NCBI RefSeq assembly: GCF_019059575.1
Contig: NW_024881710.1
Location: 62,001-126,000 of the forward strand
Reading direction: 5' to 3'
DNA length: 64,000 nucleotides
DNA from: Amphibalanus amphitrite
Taxonomy: Eukaryota; Arthropoda; Thecostraca; Balanomorpha; Balanidae
Part shown: one piece after another, positions 1 through 13,900 of the stretch
Position numbering within the stretch: the first letter of the stretch is position 1
Layout of the letters: each line of letters begins with the position of its first letter
Made by a program: the position numbers and the translations under genes
The notes under the pieces: generated by a model
The model's input: only the letters and a program-made list of their open reading frames with translations
What the model was told of the DNA's origin: nothing
Database searches by the model: none

Positions 1-1789
1 GTTAGTTGCACGCTTTTTATTGCGATATTGCGTATTATGCTGCGCAGTGCACATCGTTCCGTTTGGGGTGCCCTAATCAGTGACCCTTTGTCTAGTCTCA
101 TGTAGTGCACCGTTCCTTTCGAAGAGTTGCGCTGACACCGTTTCCATTTTCACTATGCGTAATGAGTACCGACTATCGCTGGCCGTTCCGGCGTTCGGGC
201 CGGGAGATTTCCGGTGTATGTCATGCTGCATAGTGCGACTGCAATTGCATACTCAATACTGCGTCCCGTTCCGTGTGCCCAGAGCAAAGGCACCATTTCC
301 AGTATCATCCGGCCATTGTCATATCTGTTGAAAGTGGAAAGCTCAAAGCTATACTGCGTACACTGTACGAATATTACCAGATCAGATGCGAACGAAAACT
401 ACATACTTATATTGCCGCATATTATCTCAAATATACAGTAATCTTTGAAGCGGTGCTGCCATATTGTAGGCGCAAAACGTCCCATAGGCCAGAACACACG
501 AGTTATACGGTTTCTGGTTTCATAGCGATCAGTTACGTCAACAAACTGCCCATCAGAGTATCATGATTACCTAAGATTTTATGTCTGACAGTGTCACAGT
601 GATGACCACGCCTCACGCATTACACACTTACATAATTATTACACAGTCTGAGTCAACTGCACTAAATCAATAATACAGGACGACAGAATGATACCCTTTG
701 CAACGGCAACGACAGGTTCCTTCCCACTTCCTTTGCTTAAAAAAGAAAGAAAACTTCTCCACATGGCACTAGTACCAAAGCCTGCATATAGAGAGAGCTC
801 CCTCACCCGCCCCTCCCCCACCCTCCTTAAGATATGACAACAGATTTCAACAGAATCATTGCATCTTCTGCTTCTTAAAGACCTAGTTCGCTCGCATGAT
901 GGCGACTGGCGTCGCGAGGATGGAGGTCCGCGGATGATCTTTAGGAGAAATATACAGGCAGAAGGACCGTCCTGGATCCGTGCCACTGTGCCAGTAAGCA
1001 TGAGTAGGAACTTAGCAGATGCTGACGGTAATATCTGCTGTCTGCATCTGAAACGGAAAGGAAGGCATTGATTTAAGGCTAGGAGAAGGATGGCCACTGG
1101 ACAGTCATTCAATTTTGACAATGCATTTTGACTTGTGAGGAAAATGAAATCTCACTGGTTGAAGTAGGTATTCATTCTTAGCTGTATAAGAGACAAGGGC
1201 GATTCTTAACTTCATTAGTCTCAATCAAACACAAAGGTTGGGATAAAATGGGACGGATTTCGAAACACTTGGCGATCAGATGCTAAAGTTATAATTCTGC
1301 CGTATATCATCCTAACCTATTTGCATCGTCTTTTTCGGTTAGTTTTGGTGGTCAGGAATGGTATGTTCTTTTATTATCAGCCAGCGTAGCGTTACGCCTT
1401 TATTGCGAAAGTGATATAGGTTTTCACTTGTTTTTTTTTTCTCATCCTAGATTTTTTGGTCATCATCGTCACACCCAACCAAAATCCAATTTTAGAACAC
1501 TGCCCCAGGCACCACCATTCGCCACCTGCTGGGTGATGACTCACCCTGGGTTTTATCCGGCAGCATCTTTTCTTATATTAAATCCATCAGTTTTCCTGTG
1601 ATATACTCGTTTTACTAGTATAACGTATCTCAAGTAGTTCTAGTCTTCTTCAGTTCGTCAGTTCTCTGTTGACATATCCGCTTTACCAGTACAGCGTTAT
1701 GGGCGCAAAATGACCACCGCAGTCGACGCGCCCGTAAACCCCAATGAACGAACGAATGAGCCGCGCCCTCTGCACCTGTGTGTGTGCAG
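1..1789. other. Intron or upstream DNA, no gene seen
   Basis: The stretch precedes the first RABGAP1 exon in the window. I find no exon with matching phase, no transposon ends and no RNA gene. It ends in a TG-rich splice acceptor at 1780-1789. The preceding RABGAP1 exons, including the TBC domain, must lie outside the window. Confidence 0.5.
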
Positions 1790-1941
1790 AGCAGGAGAGG
1801 CTGCGAGAGGACCCGGCCGACCGTCTGCAGCGCGAGAACCGGCAGATGCTGGCCGCCAACCTGCGGCTCGAGCACGAGAACGACGACCTGGCACTCGAGC
1901 TGGTCACCGGCAAAATCCAGCTGCAGCGAAAACTGGACGTG
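1790..1941 (+). CDS. RABGAP1: RABGAP1 coiled-coil exon
   Basis: Acceptor tgtgtgtgcag at 1779-1789 and donor GTGAGC at 1942. The incoming phase is 1 (the first codon is completed by AG). It encodes LQRENRQMLAANLRLEHEND and onward, the family's heptad-rich segment before LVTGKIQLQRKLD. Confidence 0.9.
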
Positions 1942-4900
1942 GTGAGCACGCGACTCGTCCACTAAATCATATTAGATGTCCGCAACGGCGAATCTAACAC
2001 TTCAAGTTAGGCAAGTTAGGCAAGCACTTCATTTTCTACGCGGAAAGATTTTTCAGCTACAGATGTATTTAAGTCGAATCCTGCTGGCGTCATTGTGGGA
2101 CCCTAGCCGGCTGAAAAGCAATGTGAGCTGCACCCGCTGCATTCACTTGTGTTTCTGGGCGATTTAGTCAGACTAGGACTGGGAGCAGCAGGCGATGTTC
2201 GAAAGTTTGTTCAAAGGTCATATCGAAAGTGCCTCCTTTTTCTGTCGGATCAAAATAACAAAATCAGCTACCACAAGCTGTACTCACGATGAACCGATAC
2301 CGGACACAAACTCATAACGTCACCGTTTGTCTGTATCTCTCAGGCGGAAGAGCAGTGTGAGCGTCTCTCGAAGGACCTGGCCACCTCCCAGACGCGTCTG
2401 GCCGACACCGAGGAGGAGAAACGACGGCTCCTCGAGGAATCGTGTCAGGTAGGCACTCGTGGAAAACCTCGCTGGAATAGCTTTCTCCTATGAACATTCT
2501 GGAAGTAAGTCCAGTTTGTACGTTTCTATTTGTGAATGCGATAAATGCAATGGAATGGCTAGCACCTATAGGAGTTTCTCTCATGGGTTGCACGTTATTA
2601 TTGCCGCATTCATACTGTCTAATGTCTTTGCAACTCACACCCCTTCTTTCGGTACCCGTGGTTAATTGGAACTTACCCGGAATATCGAAAAATTGGCAAT
2701 GAATAACTGCATCTTATCTTCCATAGAAAAAAAAGATGGCCAATAATAGCGCTGCCTCAGTTGAGAGCGTTCTTCATAAAAGGCTCGTCAATATGTTATG
2801 GACGTATTTGGCAGCATTTTTATTTAATACAGATAAAATGCTAGTTTAATGCCTTTTCTTGAAACCGTTTAGCGTTAGCCTGTATCGGTACGCAGCAAAG
2901 TGACAAACAACCGCCTCCAGGTGAAGGAGCTCCTGAAGCGAGAACTGCGTAAGGGCGAGACAGAGCTACAGAGGAATGTCGCCATTATCGCCGACTATAA
3001 ACAGGTGAGTTCTACCGGCACATTTGTCGTTTAAAGTATTGTCTTGTTTTGCATACTCCGCATCCGCCTCTGCTCTTGCTAAAGGTGGAAGTACGAGCTT
3101 GGGTAACGAGCTGTAGTCGAAAAAAAATATGAATGATGGATATTGATTAAGTGATCTTATCCCTAAGTGGTGACCGCCAACCGGCACAGTAGCGATGGTT
3201 CTGTTATCTATACACCAGGCTGTTAAAAGGAACATTATGTGTATGGGGCACGGGCTATATTAACAGCTGCCATTGACACACCATGTTTGTCCGTGTTCAG
3301 ATCTGTAAGCAGCTGAGCGAGCGGCTGGAGCGGGAGCAGCTGGCGGCCAGCTCCGAGATTCAGCTGCTAAAGGTGAGCGCCAGCCCTTCTCGTAATGTAT
3401 GGTCACTTTCTTGGAATATAACGTCCTCTCACGAATCACGATCAGCAACGAGTGTGGCTGAGTAAACCAAATTGTGTAATTCAAAATCACCATTTTTCGT
3501 AATGAGCCCTATAACGGGTCGATAAATCTAAAAATATGTTTGATTTCTTGTCTCACAAGAATAACCCTGCCCTATAAATTTTGACTGCATCGACAATGCT
3601 GCTTATGACGGATAAATGATTTGCTAACGCATCAAAAAACATTGTTGCATCGTTTTTTTTTTTTTTTTTTTAGCTTCACCCACGTAATGGGAAAATAGAC
3701 AAGCTGCACCGCGGCTGAGACCCGCACATTCTGTACTTCTGTACCGGCTAATCTGCGTGTGTCCGTTTCTTTGGCAGGATATTGTGAAGTCGTGCGAGAG
3801 CTGCAGTCAGCGACTGAGCAGCGAGTCGCTCCGTCCGGTCCAGCACCCGCTGTCCGATCTGTGTGAGGAGCAGGACCCCGTGCGTGCCCGCGACGCCCGC
3901 ATCCGTGAGCTGGAGCTGGAGCTGGCCACCACCAAACTCGCACAAGTCGAGGTCGAGTGTAAAAACCAGGTGAGGGGAAGTTCATTTGAAGACGGCAGTC
4001 GGTTACAACAATCGGCCCTATCCATGATATCCATGGATCGATCATGGTATGAACTAATCGGCTCAGTCAGAAGTGCAGCTGACGGTATGTTTTCCCCGAT
4101 ATTTCCACTATTTGATCCTGCCTTTACTGGCTGTCGTGACGACTGAAGATTTTCACGCCAGGCAATTCAGGATGAGCTGATTATGTTTCATGGAAGTGAG
4201 CTGTGAAGAAGTGACGAGTAGTGAACCAGCTGTTATAGGAAAGTTACTTCTAAATGACGTCCCTGATTCGATGATTTTACCTATAGCGGGGATATAGAAA
4301 TTGGCCAATAGTTTATGATTGAGATGAATGGCCTTTGCAGACATTGTCGTGGATACACGAGAGCTATTACTGCTTCCATGAGTCGGATGAATAATGTAAC
4401 ATGAGAATTTGGTGGATTGGTTAATTGTGAAACAATTGTTGCCGTCGAAAATCGTTATCGATTATCGATAAGTACCTTTATTTTACATAAAAAGACATTT
4501 ATGCTCTGAGTGTCATGACTGAATTGGCACTGGAATGAGTTTGCCTATGTCTCGGGGTGATACTGCCGAATGCCGAACACTTGGTTTGTGGCATGTACAG
4601 GGTGTCCCAAAAGTAAGGTCATCATTTGTTTTGGCCACACCGCCAAAAATACGCGATGGATAGAAATAAATAGGACATGATATGAAAGAGCATTTTATAA
4701 AATTTATTCTGATATACCTATGAGTCAATACATTGTCTCGTAGCCCCACATTTGCTGCTTTTCTGCATGGCTACCATTTCGGGCCGCGTGCATGAATAGA
4801 CTGCGTTTTACTTCCTCCACTATTCTGGAGCGATTCTCTGGTGAGATGCCGCTTATGTTTGCTCGGAGAGATCATCCTTTAGTTCTTCCCGGCTCGTTGG

Positions 4901-7900
4901 GTTGTCCTAAAAGACAACCTTTCCGTTGTGTACCCAGAGAATAAAAATATGAAGGTGTAACGTCAGGTGCCCGCTGAGGCCATTCAATGGCGTTGCCCTG
5001 ACTGAAAATTACGCGATCTCACATCCACTCTCGGAGACAATGCATGATCTTCAGGACGGTGCAAGCATAGTCTCCATCCTGCTGAAACCACTGCTGGTTT
5101 ATGGTGTCGGCACAGCTGCGTTGCGACGAGCGGAAGAACCACTGGGAGGACTCTCGGCCACCTCTCTTGATTTATTGTCACCCGATTCCCGCTGTCGTCC
5201 TCAGGACCTCGAAGCACTGGTGGCTAAGTATACATGCCCTGTGCGTACGTTATACCTTTTTTCTGACGTTTTGCCGGTTGAGGCGAAACTATGCATGAGT
5301 TCAGAGATAGGGCGAGCCACAGACTTCTCTATACATGGACTGTGCACTGATCTGGCCGAAGTAGCATAAGGGGCCCAAAAGTGAACCTAGTTTTAACTTA
5401 TTAAGAACCCTGCAAACCTGGCAAAATTTAACATGGATATGGTTTGAAGTTTTATCTGTCTAGTAAGTAAAAAAAAAATGTTTTGATTTTGATATAAACA
5501 AAAAAAAATCGTTAAAAACAATAACAGTTTTCATGAAAATAGTAGTGGTAAATGATATCTGAGAATATCGGAGGTATCTCCCGCAAATAAGCACCAATGA
5601 GTTGCACGCAAATTCTTTATTTTCTGGAAATCCTGCCACAATCAAGCCAAGGCACTATATATGGCCTTGGCCAAGGCCCTAAAATTAAGCAAGGCTTCAC
5701 CACATGTAGGATATTTAGCCTATGATTTTAGTTGTCTATTTTCCATCTTTTCTATTTTCCTTTGAAAGGGTTTTTGATGACACGGAAGTGTACGGTACGT
5801 AATTGTTATTCTGGATACAGAATCACACGGCATCGGAGAGGAAGTGACAAGAGAAAGGGAAAGGTATCGGTATTTAGCTTTCCACGCGAATGTGCATTGC
5901 GAAAGAAGTGGCTGGAAGCAATCAGACGAGGTGCAAAAGAATCATACCCTAAAAGTGGTGGGGTTTGTGAGCTCCACTTTTCCAGTGATGACTTTTGTGT
6001 CACTGCCACGACAAGAAGAACCGACCGTCAGCGACGGCGCCTCAAGCCAACCGCAGTTCCAACAGTGCTCCCACCCCGGGACAAGTAAGTTGATATGTTA
6101 ATACCTCATCAAAGCAATATGGGCATTAGTAAGGTATTAAGGACATCTTAGGTGTTGAGGATGGTCTTTACATTTTGACACCTGTGAAAATTTGGGAACT
6201 CTACCTCAAATGACCTTTGATCTGTTACGTCATTAATGTGATCATGTCAGACGTTAACCCGCGCCGGGCCGGTGCCCCATCAGCGGGCCGGGGGGGGGGG
6301 GGGCGTCGTAGAGACAAGCGGTAGGCGGCGTTCGAAAGAACGGTAAAAAAAAACAGTAAGAAAGTACTTCGGTCATTTTTCGGTCAGGTCAAAAACTGGG
6401 TCACCAACCAGAGGTAACCGAAGAAAAATGTTCGTTTTTACTTCTGATGGTTTTCTTGAATAACTTTTGATCCAGACAACTCTGACGGCCCGGAGTTGGA
6501 GTCGGTTTCAGCACATTTTAATCTTTTCCTTTTCTGACCCGACCCGACCTTACAAGCTGACCTTACATGACCTCCGTAGGCCGAACTGTTAACCTGCATG
6601 CATACATAGCGGTTAAAAAGGGTCGCACATGCTGCTGAATTGTTCTTTTTGTGTATATAACTGTATATAACTTCTTTTTGTGTATATAAGTTCCGAGCTA
6701 CATTTATCAATTTATAGCATTTATCCGGCAATGTCCAAATTACCCATGTATGCTAATTTGTTTCCCATATATTTTGCAACCGTTGCTAAATGCAGTTGTT
6801 AAGTGAAATATTTCTCTCCTTTTGCAGGAATGAGAGCGGACAGGAGACTCCACGACCCACTATACGCGCGACTCCAACAGCACGAAGGCTGCTGCAAAGA
6901 GAACTGTGGGAGGAACAAGCCGCATCCATGTTTCGTTCCGAGAACGTGGCATCTCTTACCGACATGGTGAGAAAGCTCTCTACGGAGGACCTGCCGACTG
7001 GGTACCGGCTCGTACAGATGCATGTTCCTGAACTTCAGGAGGACATTGTGACGATCAGAATGGAGGCATTTGACACAGATCAAGGTATTCCAGTCATCGT
7101 ACGAAACCTGACGATCTACAGCGATCTTCGTTTCCGTTTGTACGCAGCCGGGAGCGAGTTGCCTACTCTCAGGGCAGCTGATCTGACAAGCGTTCCCGGG
7201 AGCTTCGAAACGACGACTGAGGTCCTGAACGTGCTGGCGTTCCTCAAGGCACAGTCTTTGAAAGATGGCAACGTGATGACTGCACTGCATTTTCTGCAGA
7301 AAATCAGCACGGACGATGCAGCTGGATCATGCGGTACTTTTGGGGAGTTCGCCGCTGAACAGCTGCAACTCCGACTCAGTCCAGCAAAAAGGAGGAGGTA
7401 CAGCACGACACTCATGTCCACTGCAGTGGTGTGGAGCCGAACGAGTCCCCGACTGTATGAAGACATGCGCAGCTCGGGTCTTCTGGTCCTGCCACACAGA
7501 GTCACTCTCCGGAGACTTACGTCAGCACTAAGCGTGCAAGAGGGACTGGAGATCGGGACCATCAAGTATTTGGAGATGCGGGTCGCCAAGTTGTCTCCAA
7601 GAGAACGGCTGGTAAATCTGGCCATGGACGAGGTTTACTGTGCCACAGCACTCGATCTGGCGGGAGGAAGACTGCATGGGGAGAGCAGCGGAGAAGCAAT
7701 AGCTGTCGCCAGTACCTTGTTCTGCACCCACATTTCGTCGGTTGCCGGGAACTACGAGGACTTGGTAACCATGTCGCCAGTCACCCACGTCACAACCCAA
7801 GAAATGAAGAGAATCTTCTTCCAAGTCCTGCGATGTCTCACCCATCTTGGGTACCGTGTAGTGTCCGTTACAACTGACGGACACAGAACAAACCAAGCCT

Positions 7901-10900
7901 TCCATCGAGCGCTTGGAGAAGATGGGAGGCATCAGGAGTATATCCTGAATCCCTGGAGTCCACACAGTGATGACAGGATATACACCATGTACGACTCAGT
8001 CCACTTGTTCAAAAACATGTACTTCAACCTCCTGAACAAAAAACAACTGCACTGTCCGCCACTCGATGCAGGTGGGCCTCCTCTGGATGTTCACCTCAGC
8101 CACCTGGAAAAGGTACACTCCATCGAGTACAGCTCTGATGCCAAGATGGCATACCGACTCACGGATAAGGTGCTCCATCCAACAAGCATAGAGCGCGTGA
8201 ACGTGCAGCTCGCCGTAGCAGCCACTCACGAGACAACCATCGCTGCGCTCCGCTACTATGGGCAACATGCAGAGTACGGCTCCTTAAACGGTACAGCAGA
8301 GTTCCTGCACCAAGTTCGGAGGTGGTTCGACATCGTCAACGTGAAGTCCCCTGGGAAGCATGTTCGTCGCAACGACTCGACTCTGCAGCCTATTTCCACT
8401 GGAGATGAAGAAGGGCTGGCATACATCGAGAAGTTCGGAAAGATGATGCTGCGCTGTGAAGCCCAGGGAAACAAGAAGACGCAAATGTCGCTCGACACGA
8501 TACGTGGAGTGGCAGCAACCTGTCGAGGGCTGGTCGGGCTGGCCAAGTATCTGCTCAGACAGTGTGATCTCGAGTATGTCCTGCTTGGCAAGATTCAATC
8601 CGACCGGCTAGAAGGTCACTTCGGCCATCTCCGGAAACTGGCCGGAGGCAACTTCTGGGCGAGCTCTCGTCAATTTTTTGAAGGAGAGGCTATCGTCCGC
8701 GTAAAAAGCCTAATTTGGCTCTCAGGCTATGGTCTGAGCACAGTGACGGCTGGCATGCACCCTGTCTCTCAGCAGCGCCTGGAAAACGACCAGCGAGCCG
8801 TCACTGAGATCACCGAGTATGCCGCTGCTGCCTCTTCTGATGACCCAGCCCAAGACGTCCCAGAAGGGACACAGCAGGCTCTGCACCACATAGCAGGCTA
8901 TTTAGCCCACTCAGTCAAGAAGATTCACAGATGTGATGAGTGTCGCGCGCTACTCTCTGACGGGCTAAGGGCGCAACTGGTAACCGTGGTGGCAGAGAAT
9001 GCTGAAGAAAAGCTGGTGGCTGCTAGCTTCACCGACCTCCTCAACCGTGGAAAGCTCCTGCAACCGAGTGAACTGTGCCTGCGAGTCGTCATGGAGGTCT
9101 GCCAGCTCTACAGACTTCTGGTGAATTCACAGTCAGAGACTCACACCATCCTCTTTGGCAGTTCAAGTCCCAAGAATGTGTTCAGATCTGTGGTTCAGAA
9201 CATGCTCGGCGATGACGAAGAACTGAAGGAAGTGGCTTGTGGAAGGGGGCACAAGTTTACCAGCAATATCCTCGCCACCATGGCCGGAGCGCTGTTTAAC
9301 GTGTTCGTGTCTAACCACGTGAAGGATGTGAACAGCCAAGTGCATAGCAAGAAACGAAAGGGGCCGCCGACCCGCACCAGTGGGCGCGGTGTGGACTCGG
9401 ACAAGATCCGCAAACTAACGGGCGCGAGCTGAGTTCATGCCTGTTCAAGAACATGTAGCATGCACCCTGTCTCTCATCAACGCCTGGAAAACGACCAGCG
9501 AGCCGTCACAGAGATCACAGAGCATGCTGTTGCTGCCTCTTCTGACGAGCCGGCCCAAGATGTCCCAGGAGAATCGGCCCAAGGGCTGGGATAGTGGACC
9601 AAATCGGTGTTTGTGCCCATGCTGGCCGTTGGGAATCGTTACGAATACATACGTGTGGGAACCAAAACTGTCTTTGTTGAACCTGATCGATGGTGAAAAG
9701 TAGTCCACTTGTAGCTGGGAGAATAACTTTCTGTTTTATGACAGTACCTACCATTGAACACACAACTCAAAATGCACAGAAACACTTGCATGCCTCTGAT
9801 CTTCGCTTGATATTTAAGTCCACAGCCTGGAATTTTGACTCAAGATTGGCAATTCTGGCGGGAAAACATAGCGGAAAATGTTTTGTTTTCCATTTAAGCG
9901 AAGGTTCCAGAACGTTAAAATGAATAATTCAAAGAAAAATGGCCATGCTCCCTGGCAAATGCTTCAAACGTATTGCCACAATTTTGGGCCCCTTATGCTA
10001 CTTCGGCCAGATCAGTGCACAGTCCATGTATAGAGAAGTCTGTGGGCGAGCTGATAGGGTCTGCTTAGGTCCGAAAACTGGGCGGTATTTACCCTTTGTT
10101 TTAATGACGGACCCTCTCTTGCTCAGGCTACACTAGCGACGTTTTTTCGGTTTCTGCGGGATTTCGGTTTCCGCGTTTTTTCGGTTTCTGCGTTTTTTCG
10201 GTTTCTGCGTTTTTTCGTTCCAATCGGAGCGGCCTCTGCGAATGCGTGCTATGCAGCAGCCGCATTTGTGTACGTCGTATTGTCTGATCTGTTGAAGTTG
10301 AGCCGCAGTAAATGGATCGTCAAACATTATTAAGAGTTTTATTTTTGCGCCGTGAACGCGAGAGACAGCGACGAAGCCTGTGGGTTCGCCCGGTGCTGTT
10401 GCGCCGAGAAGAGTGCGGCGAGTTCCACACGCTAGTACAGGAACTGCGCCAGAATGATCCTGAGGGCCATCGGCGCTACTTCAGGATGAGCGTCAATGAA
10501 TTTGACGAGGTGCTCGGCAAGATCGAGCCCGTCATCACGAAGGAGATCACGCACCTGAGGAAGCCGATCTCGGCAGCAGAGCGCCTGGCGGCAACGCTGC
10601 GGTAAGACCTGAAGCCTCTTCATACTTTCAATGCGCGTATAATTCTCAATGAAACACATAAGCTTGCATAACCAGAAAAGGTGCCTCAATTTCCAATCGA
10701 CTAATTACGAATATGACATAGGCGCAATGACGTAACAAAGGACTGACATTTTTTAATTACTACATATGTGTACACCTTTTGCAGTTACCTGGCGTCAGGT
10801 GGGACTATGAAGTCTGTGGCAGAATCTTACCGCATAGGCTTCGCCACGATCCGCCTGATCGTCCCTGAGACATGCCGCGCCATCTGGGAGGAGCTCGGAC

Positions 10901-13900
10901 CAGGGCTGATGGGGCTACCGTCGCCCGAGCAGTGGCGCCAGCACGCCCTGGATTACGAGGAGGAGTGGCAGTTTCCCAACTGCTGTGGGGCGGTTGATGG
11001 AAAGCATATCATGGTCGACAAGCCTGCCAACAGTGGCTCAATGAACTTTAACTATAAAGGGTTCTTCAGCATCGTGCTGATGGCTGTGGTGGACGCGAAG
11101 TGTCGCTTTCGCTACATCAGCGTGGGCAGCCACGGTCAGGAGAGTGACGGGGGAGTGTGGGGAGGAAGCGACCTGGGTCGGCTGCTGGAGGACCAAGACA
11201 ACGGCGGGCCGCCTGTTCTGCCAGGCCCAGAGCCGCTCCCTGGCTCCGCAGTGACCGTGCCTCACGTGTTCGTGGCAGATGAGGCTTTTCCGCTGCGGCA
11301 ACATATGATGAGGCCATTTCCTGGGTCGCGCCTGACGAACGACCAACGACGTGTCTTTAACTACAGACTCAGCCGCGCCCGTCGGACCTCCGAGAACGCG
11401 TTCGGGATCCTCGCACAACGGTGGCGGGTGTTCCGGGGTCCGATCGGGTGTGACGTGGAGGCCGTTAAACTCATCGTCCTGGCAACCTGCGTCCTGCATA
11501 ACTTCCTGAGAGAGAAGGACATCGAGACCAGACGTGGAGGGCCAGCGGCCTACGGCTACGTCACGCCTGAAGAGCGACGAGACATCCCCGGTCTCCGTGA
11601 CCTACGTGACGCAGGCGCGTCTCACAATCACCCTCAGCAGGCGGCCCAAGTACGAGAGAAGTACGTCGAGTACTTCAGCGGCGTCGGCAGTGTCCCCTGG
11701 CAGCTGAACAGCATTCGCCGCTAGTGAAGAACTGTGGGTGTATCATGTGTGCGTGTACGCCGTGTGTGTGTAACCACTGCCGCTGTGACTCCCATGGCGA
11801 GAGCGCATAAGAAGCGGTATGATGTTGGATGTGCCGTTCTTGTAAAAGTGATGATTTGAATTTTGAACTATTCAGTGCCTGGTCGAAACGGATTGACTGT
11901 TTCACGCCGTTTACTTGACGATTCAAGCATCGATTCAATGTGTCGTGAAGTTTGAAATATAAGCTGACGATGGTTACGATTGAATGTGTATATCGTAAAG
12001 ATGATGTCACTGTTACCGGCAATTGCTCTCAAAAACAATCAACAAGCACGGCAAAGCCATGTATTGAATGAATGTCAGCAACAAACTACTGTTGGCTGTT
12101 GCTAACCAAAACGAACAACTTATATCACAGGGACAGACGACTTAACGAAAGCTGTCTGTCCTTGTGGGCTGTGGCTATCAACGCAACGACAAAACAAACG
12201 TTGTCAACTCCAAATTGAACAATAACAGCCATAGGTAAATATCGCAGAAAAGGCAGTCTGTCCTTCATCCCTGCGGATATAAACGCCAGGACAATACATA
12301 ACAAACGTCGTCAGCTACAAAATAAATATCCATAGAGATACATACGGCAAAACAGGTTGTCTGCACACGTAGGCATCAACGTCAAGGCACCAGTTAGTTA
12401 AACAAAAAAAAAAAAAAAATCAACCACAGCCACACATACAAACACGTCGCAGTCTCAGTGACTTATGGGTGTCCTTCAGTCCTCGTATTCATCAAGGATC
12501 TGCTGGAACGCACGTTTGATCAGTTTTTTGGTGGCCTCACTCCTGTGCTGCAGCTCAGCATACACATTCATACAGAATGTGTAGTCCCTGTCAGATTGTT
12601 GTCTCCTGCTCCTATCTAGCTCCTCCAAGATAGCATAGTCTATGTCTGTTGTTTTGCGCTTGCTTCGTGTGCCCGATGTGGTGCGCGGTGTACCTTGTGT
12701 ATCCGATGTACCTTGTGTGTCCTGGCCACGCGGTGTGTGTGTGTCGTCAGCGGACGGTGTATCTTGTGTGCCAGGTGTGTGTTGTGTGCTCGGAGCGCGT
12801 GTTGTGTGTTGAGTCTGGTGGGCGCGCTGCGTGTTTTGTGTCGGTGCGTTTTGTGCGCCCAGAGCGTGCGTTGTGTCGTGCACGAGCCGTGTGCCTTGTG
12901 TGCCCGGTGTGTGTTGTGTGCCCAGAGCGCGCGTTGTGTGCTGAGTGTGGTGAGCGCGCGATGTGTTTTGTGCCGGTGCGTTTCGTGTGCTCAGAACGCG
13001 CGGTGTGTTTTCAGTGTAGTCAGCGCGCGATGTGTTTTGTGTTGTATCATGTGAGTGCGGTGTGTCGTCTGTGTTCTCCTCAGTCACTTCAATTTCATAT
13101 TGGGTATCTTCAAGATACAGGATGTGAGGGTGAGTGTTGGTCTCAGCCCCAGGATCACCTCCAGGATCATCTCCGCCTCCATGTGAATCCAGCCGGAAGG
13201 TCATGGATGAGGTTGTACTGAAAAGGAAAAAATATGGAAATAAGGAAAGGTTTGGGACGTTGAATGTGGAATGGAGAAAACCGCGCCGGACCGGCGGGGG
13301 TGGGGTTCTGAAAATCACCCAGTCTCGGCTCCTGGACCAACGTAGCGACAAACGGCGGGGCCATTTTTCAGATATCTGCGAAAAACCACTCGGGGGTGTC
13401 CACTGTCCACCCCCCCCCCCCACCCCCACCCTCTCCCCAGTCTGGAGCGGGTTAAATCAATATGGGGCAATTCCTTAACTCTGATGATTAAGTTTGGATA
13501 GAAACACACTAACGTTTCGGCAGATAAGGGAAAGGAACTGATGTGAAATATGCATTGGGTACAAAATGAGAGAACATGGCTTCAGTACATATTTCAGGCA
13601 GGCGAGCTGATGAAGTCATGGAGGAAATCATGGTTGCATTTCAGAACAAGGAACATAAGTAATCGAGTGATAAGAAATATAAAATAAACACTATGGGAGG
13701 TCATGGTAACAAAAGGTACATCCAAGTTACTATGCATGGAACTATTACCTTGAATATTTCAGCAGGACAATGACAAACTGTCAATTCTGACCTGTGTGAC
13801 AATATAGAATGATGGACAAAGTCAAAGGATGGCTGGATGGAGGACAAAGTAGGTATGGATATTGCACATCTGTTTAATACTCACGGCCCACGCTGGGTGC

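Larger units (their letters stand above)
5318..10043 (+). mobile_element. Full-length P-element/THAP9-like transposon
   Basis: The terminal inverted repeats 5318-5380 and 9982-10044 are identical over 63 bp. They are flanked by GGGCGAGC at 5310-5317 and 10044-10051, an 8-bp target duplication as expected for the P superfamily. If the outer C/G pair is counted as element, the duplication is 7 bp. The repeat contains CATAAGGGGCCC, which resembles the CATAAGGTGGTCCC of the Drosophila P-element end. The element encodes one two-exon transposase. Perfect ends and an open reading frame suggest recent movement. The insertion interrupts a mariner copy. Confidence 0.92.

Noticed and set aside
12649-13221. 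190-codon Cys-rich plus-strand open frame
   Set aside because: Antisense shadow of the Thr/Gln repeat region of the minus-strand MADF protein, which has phase-consistent exons.
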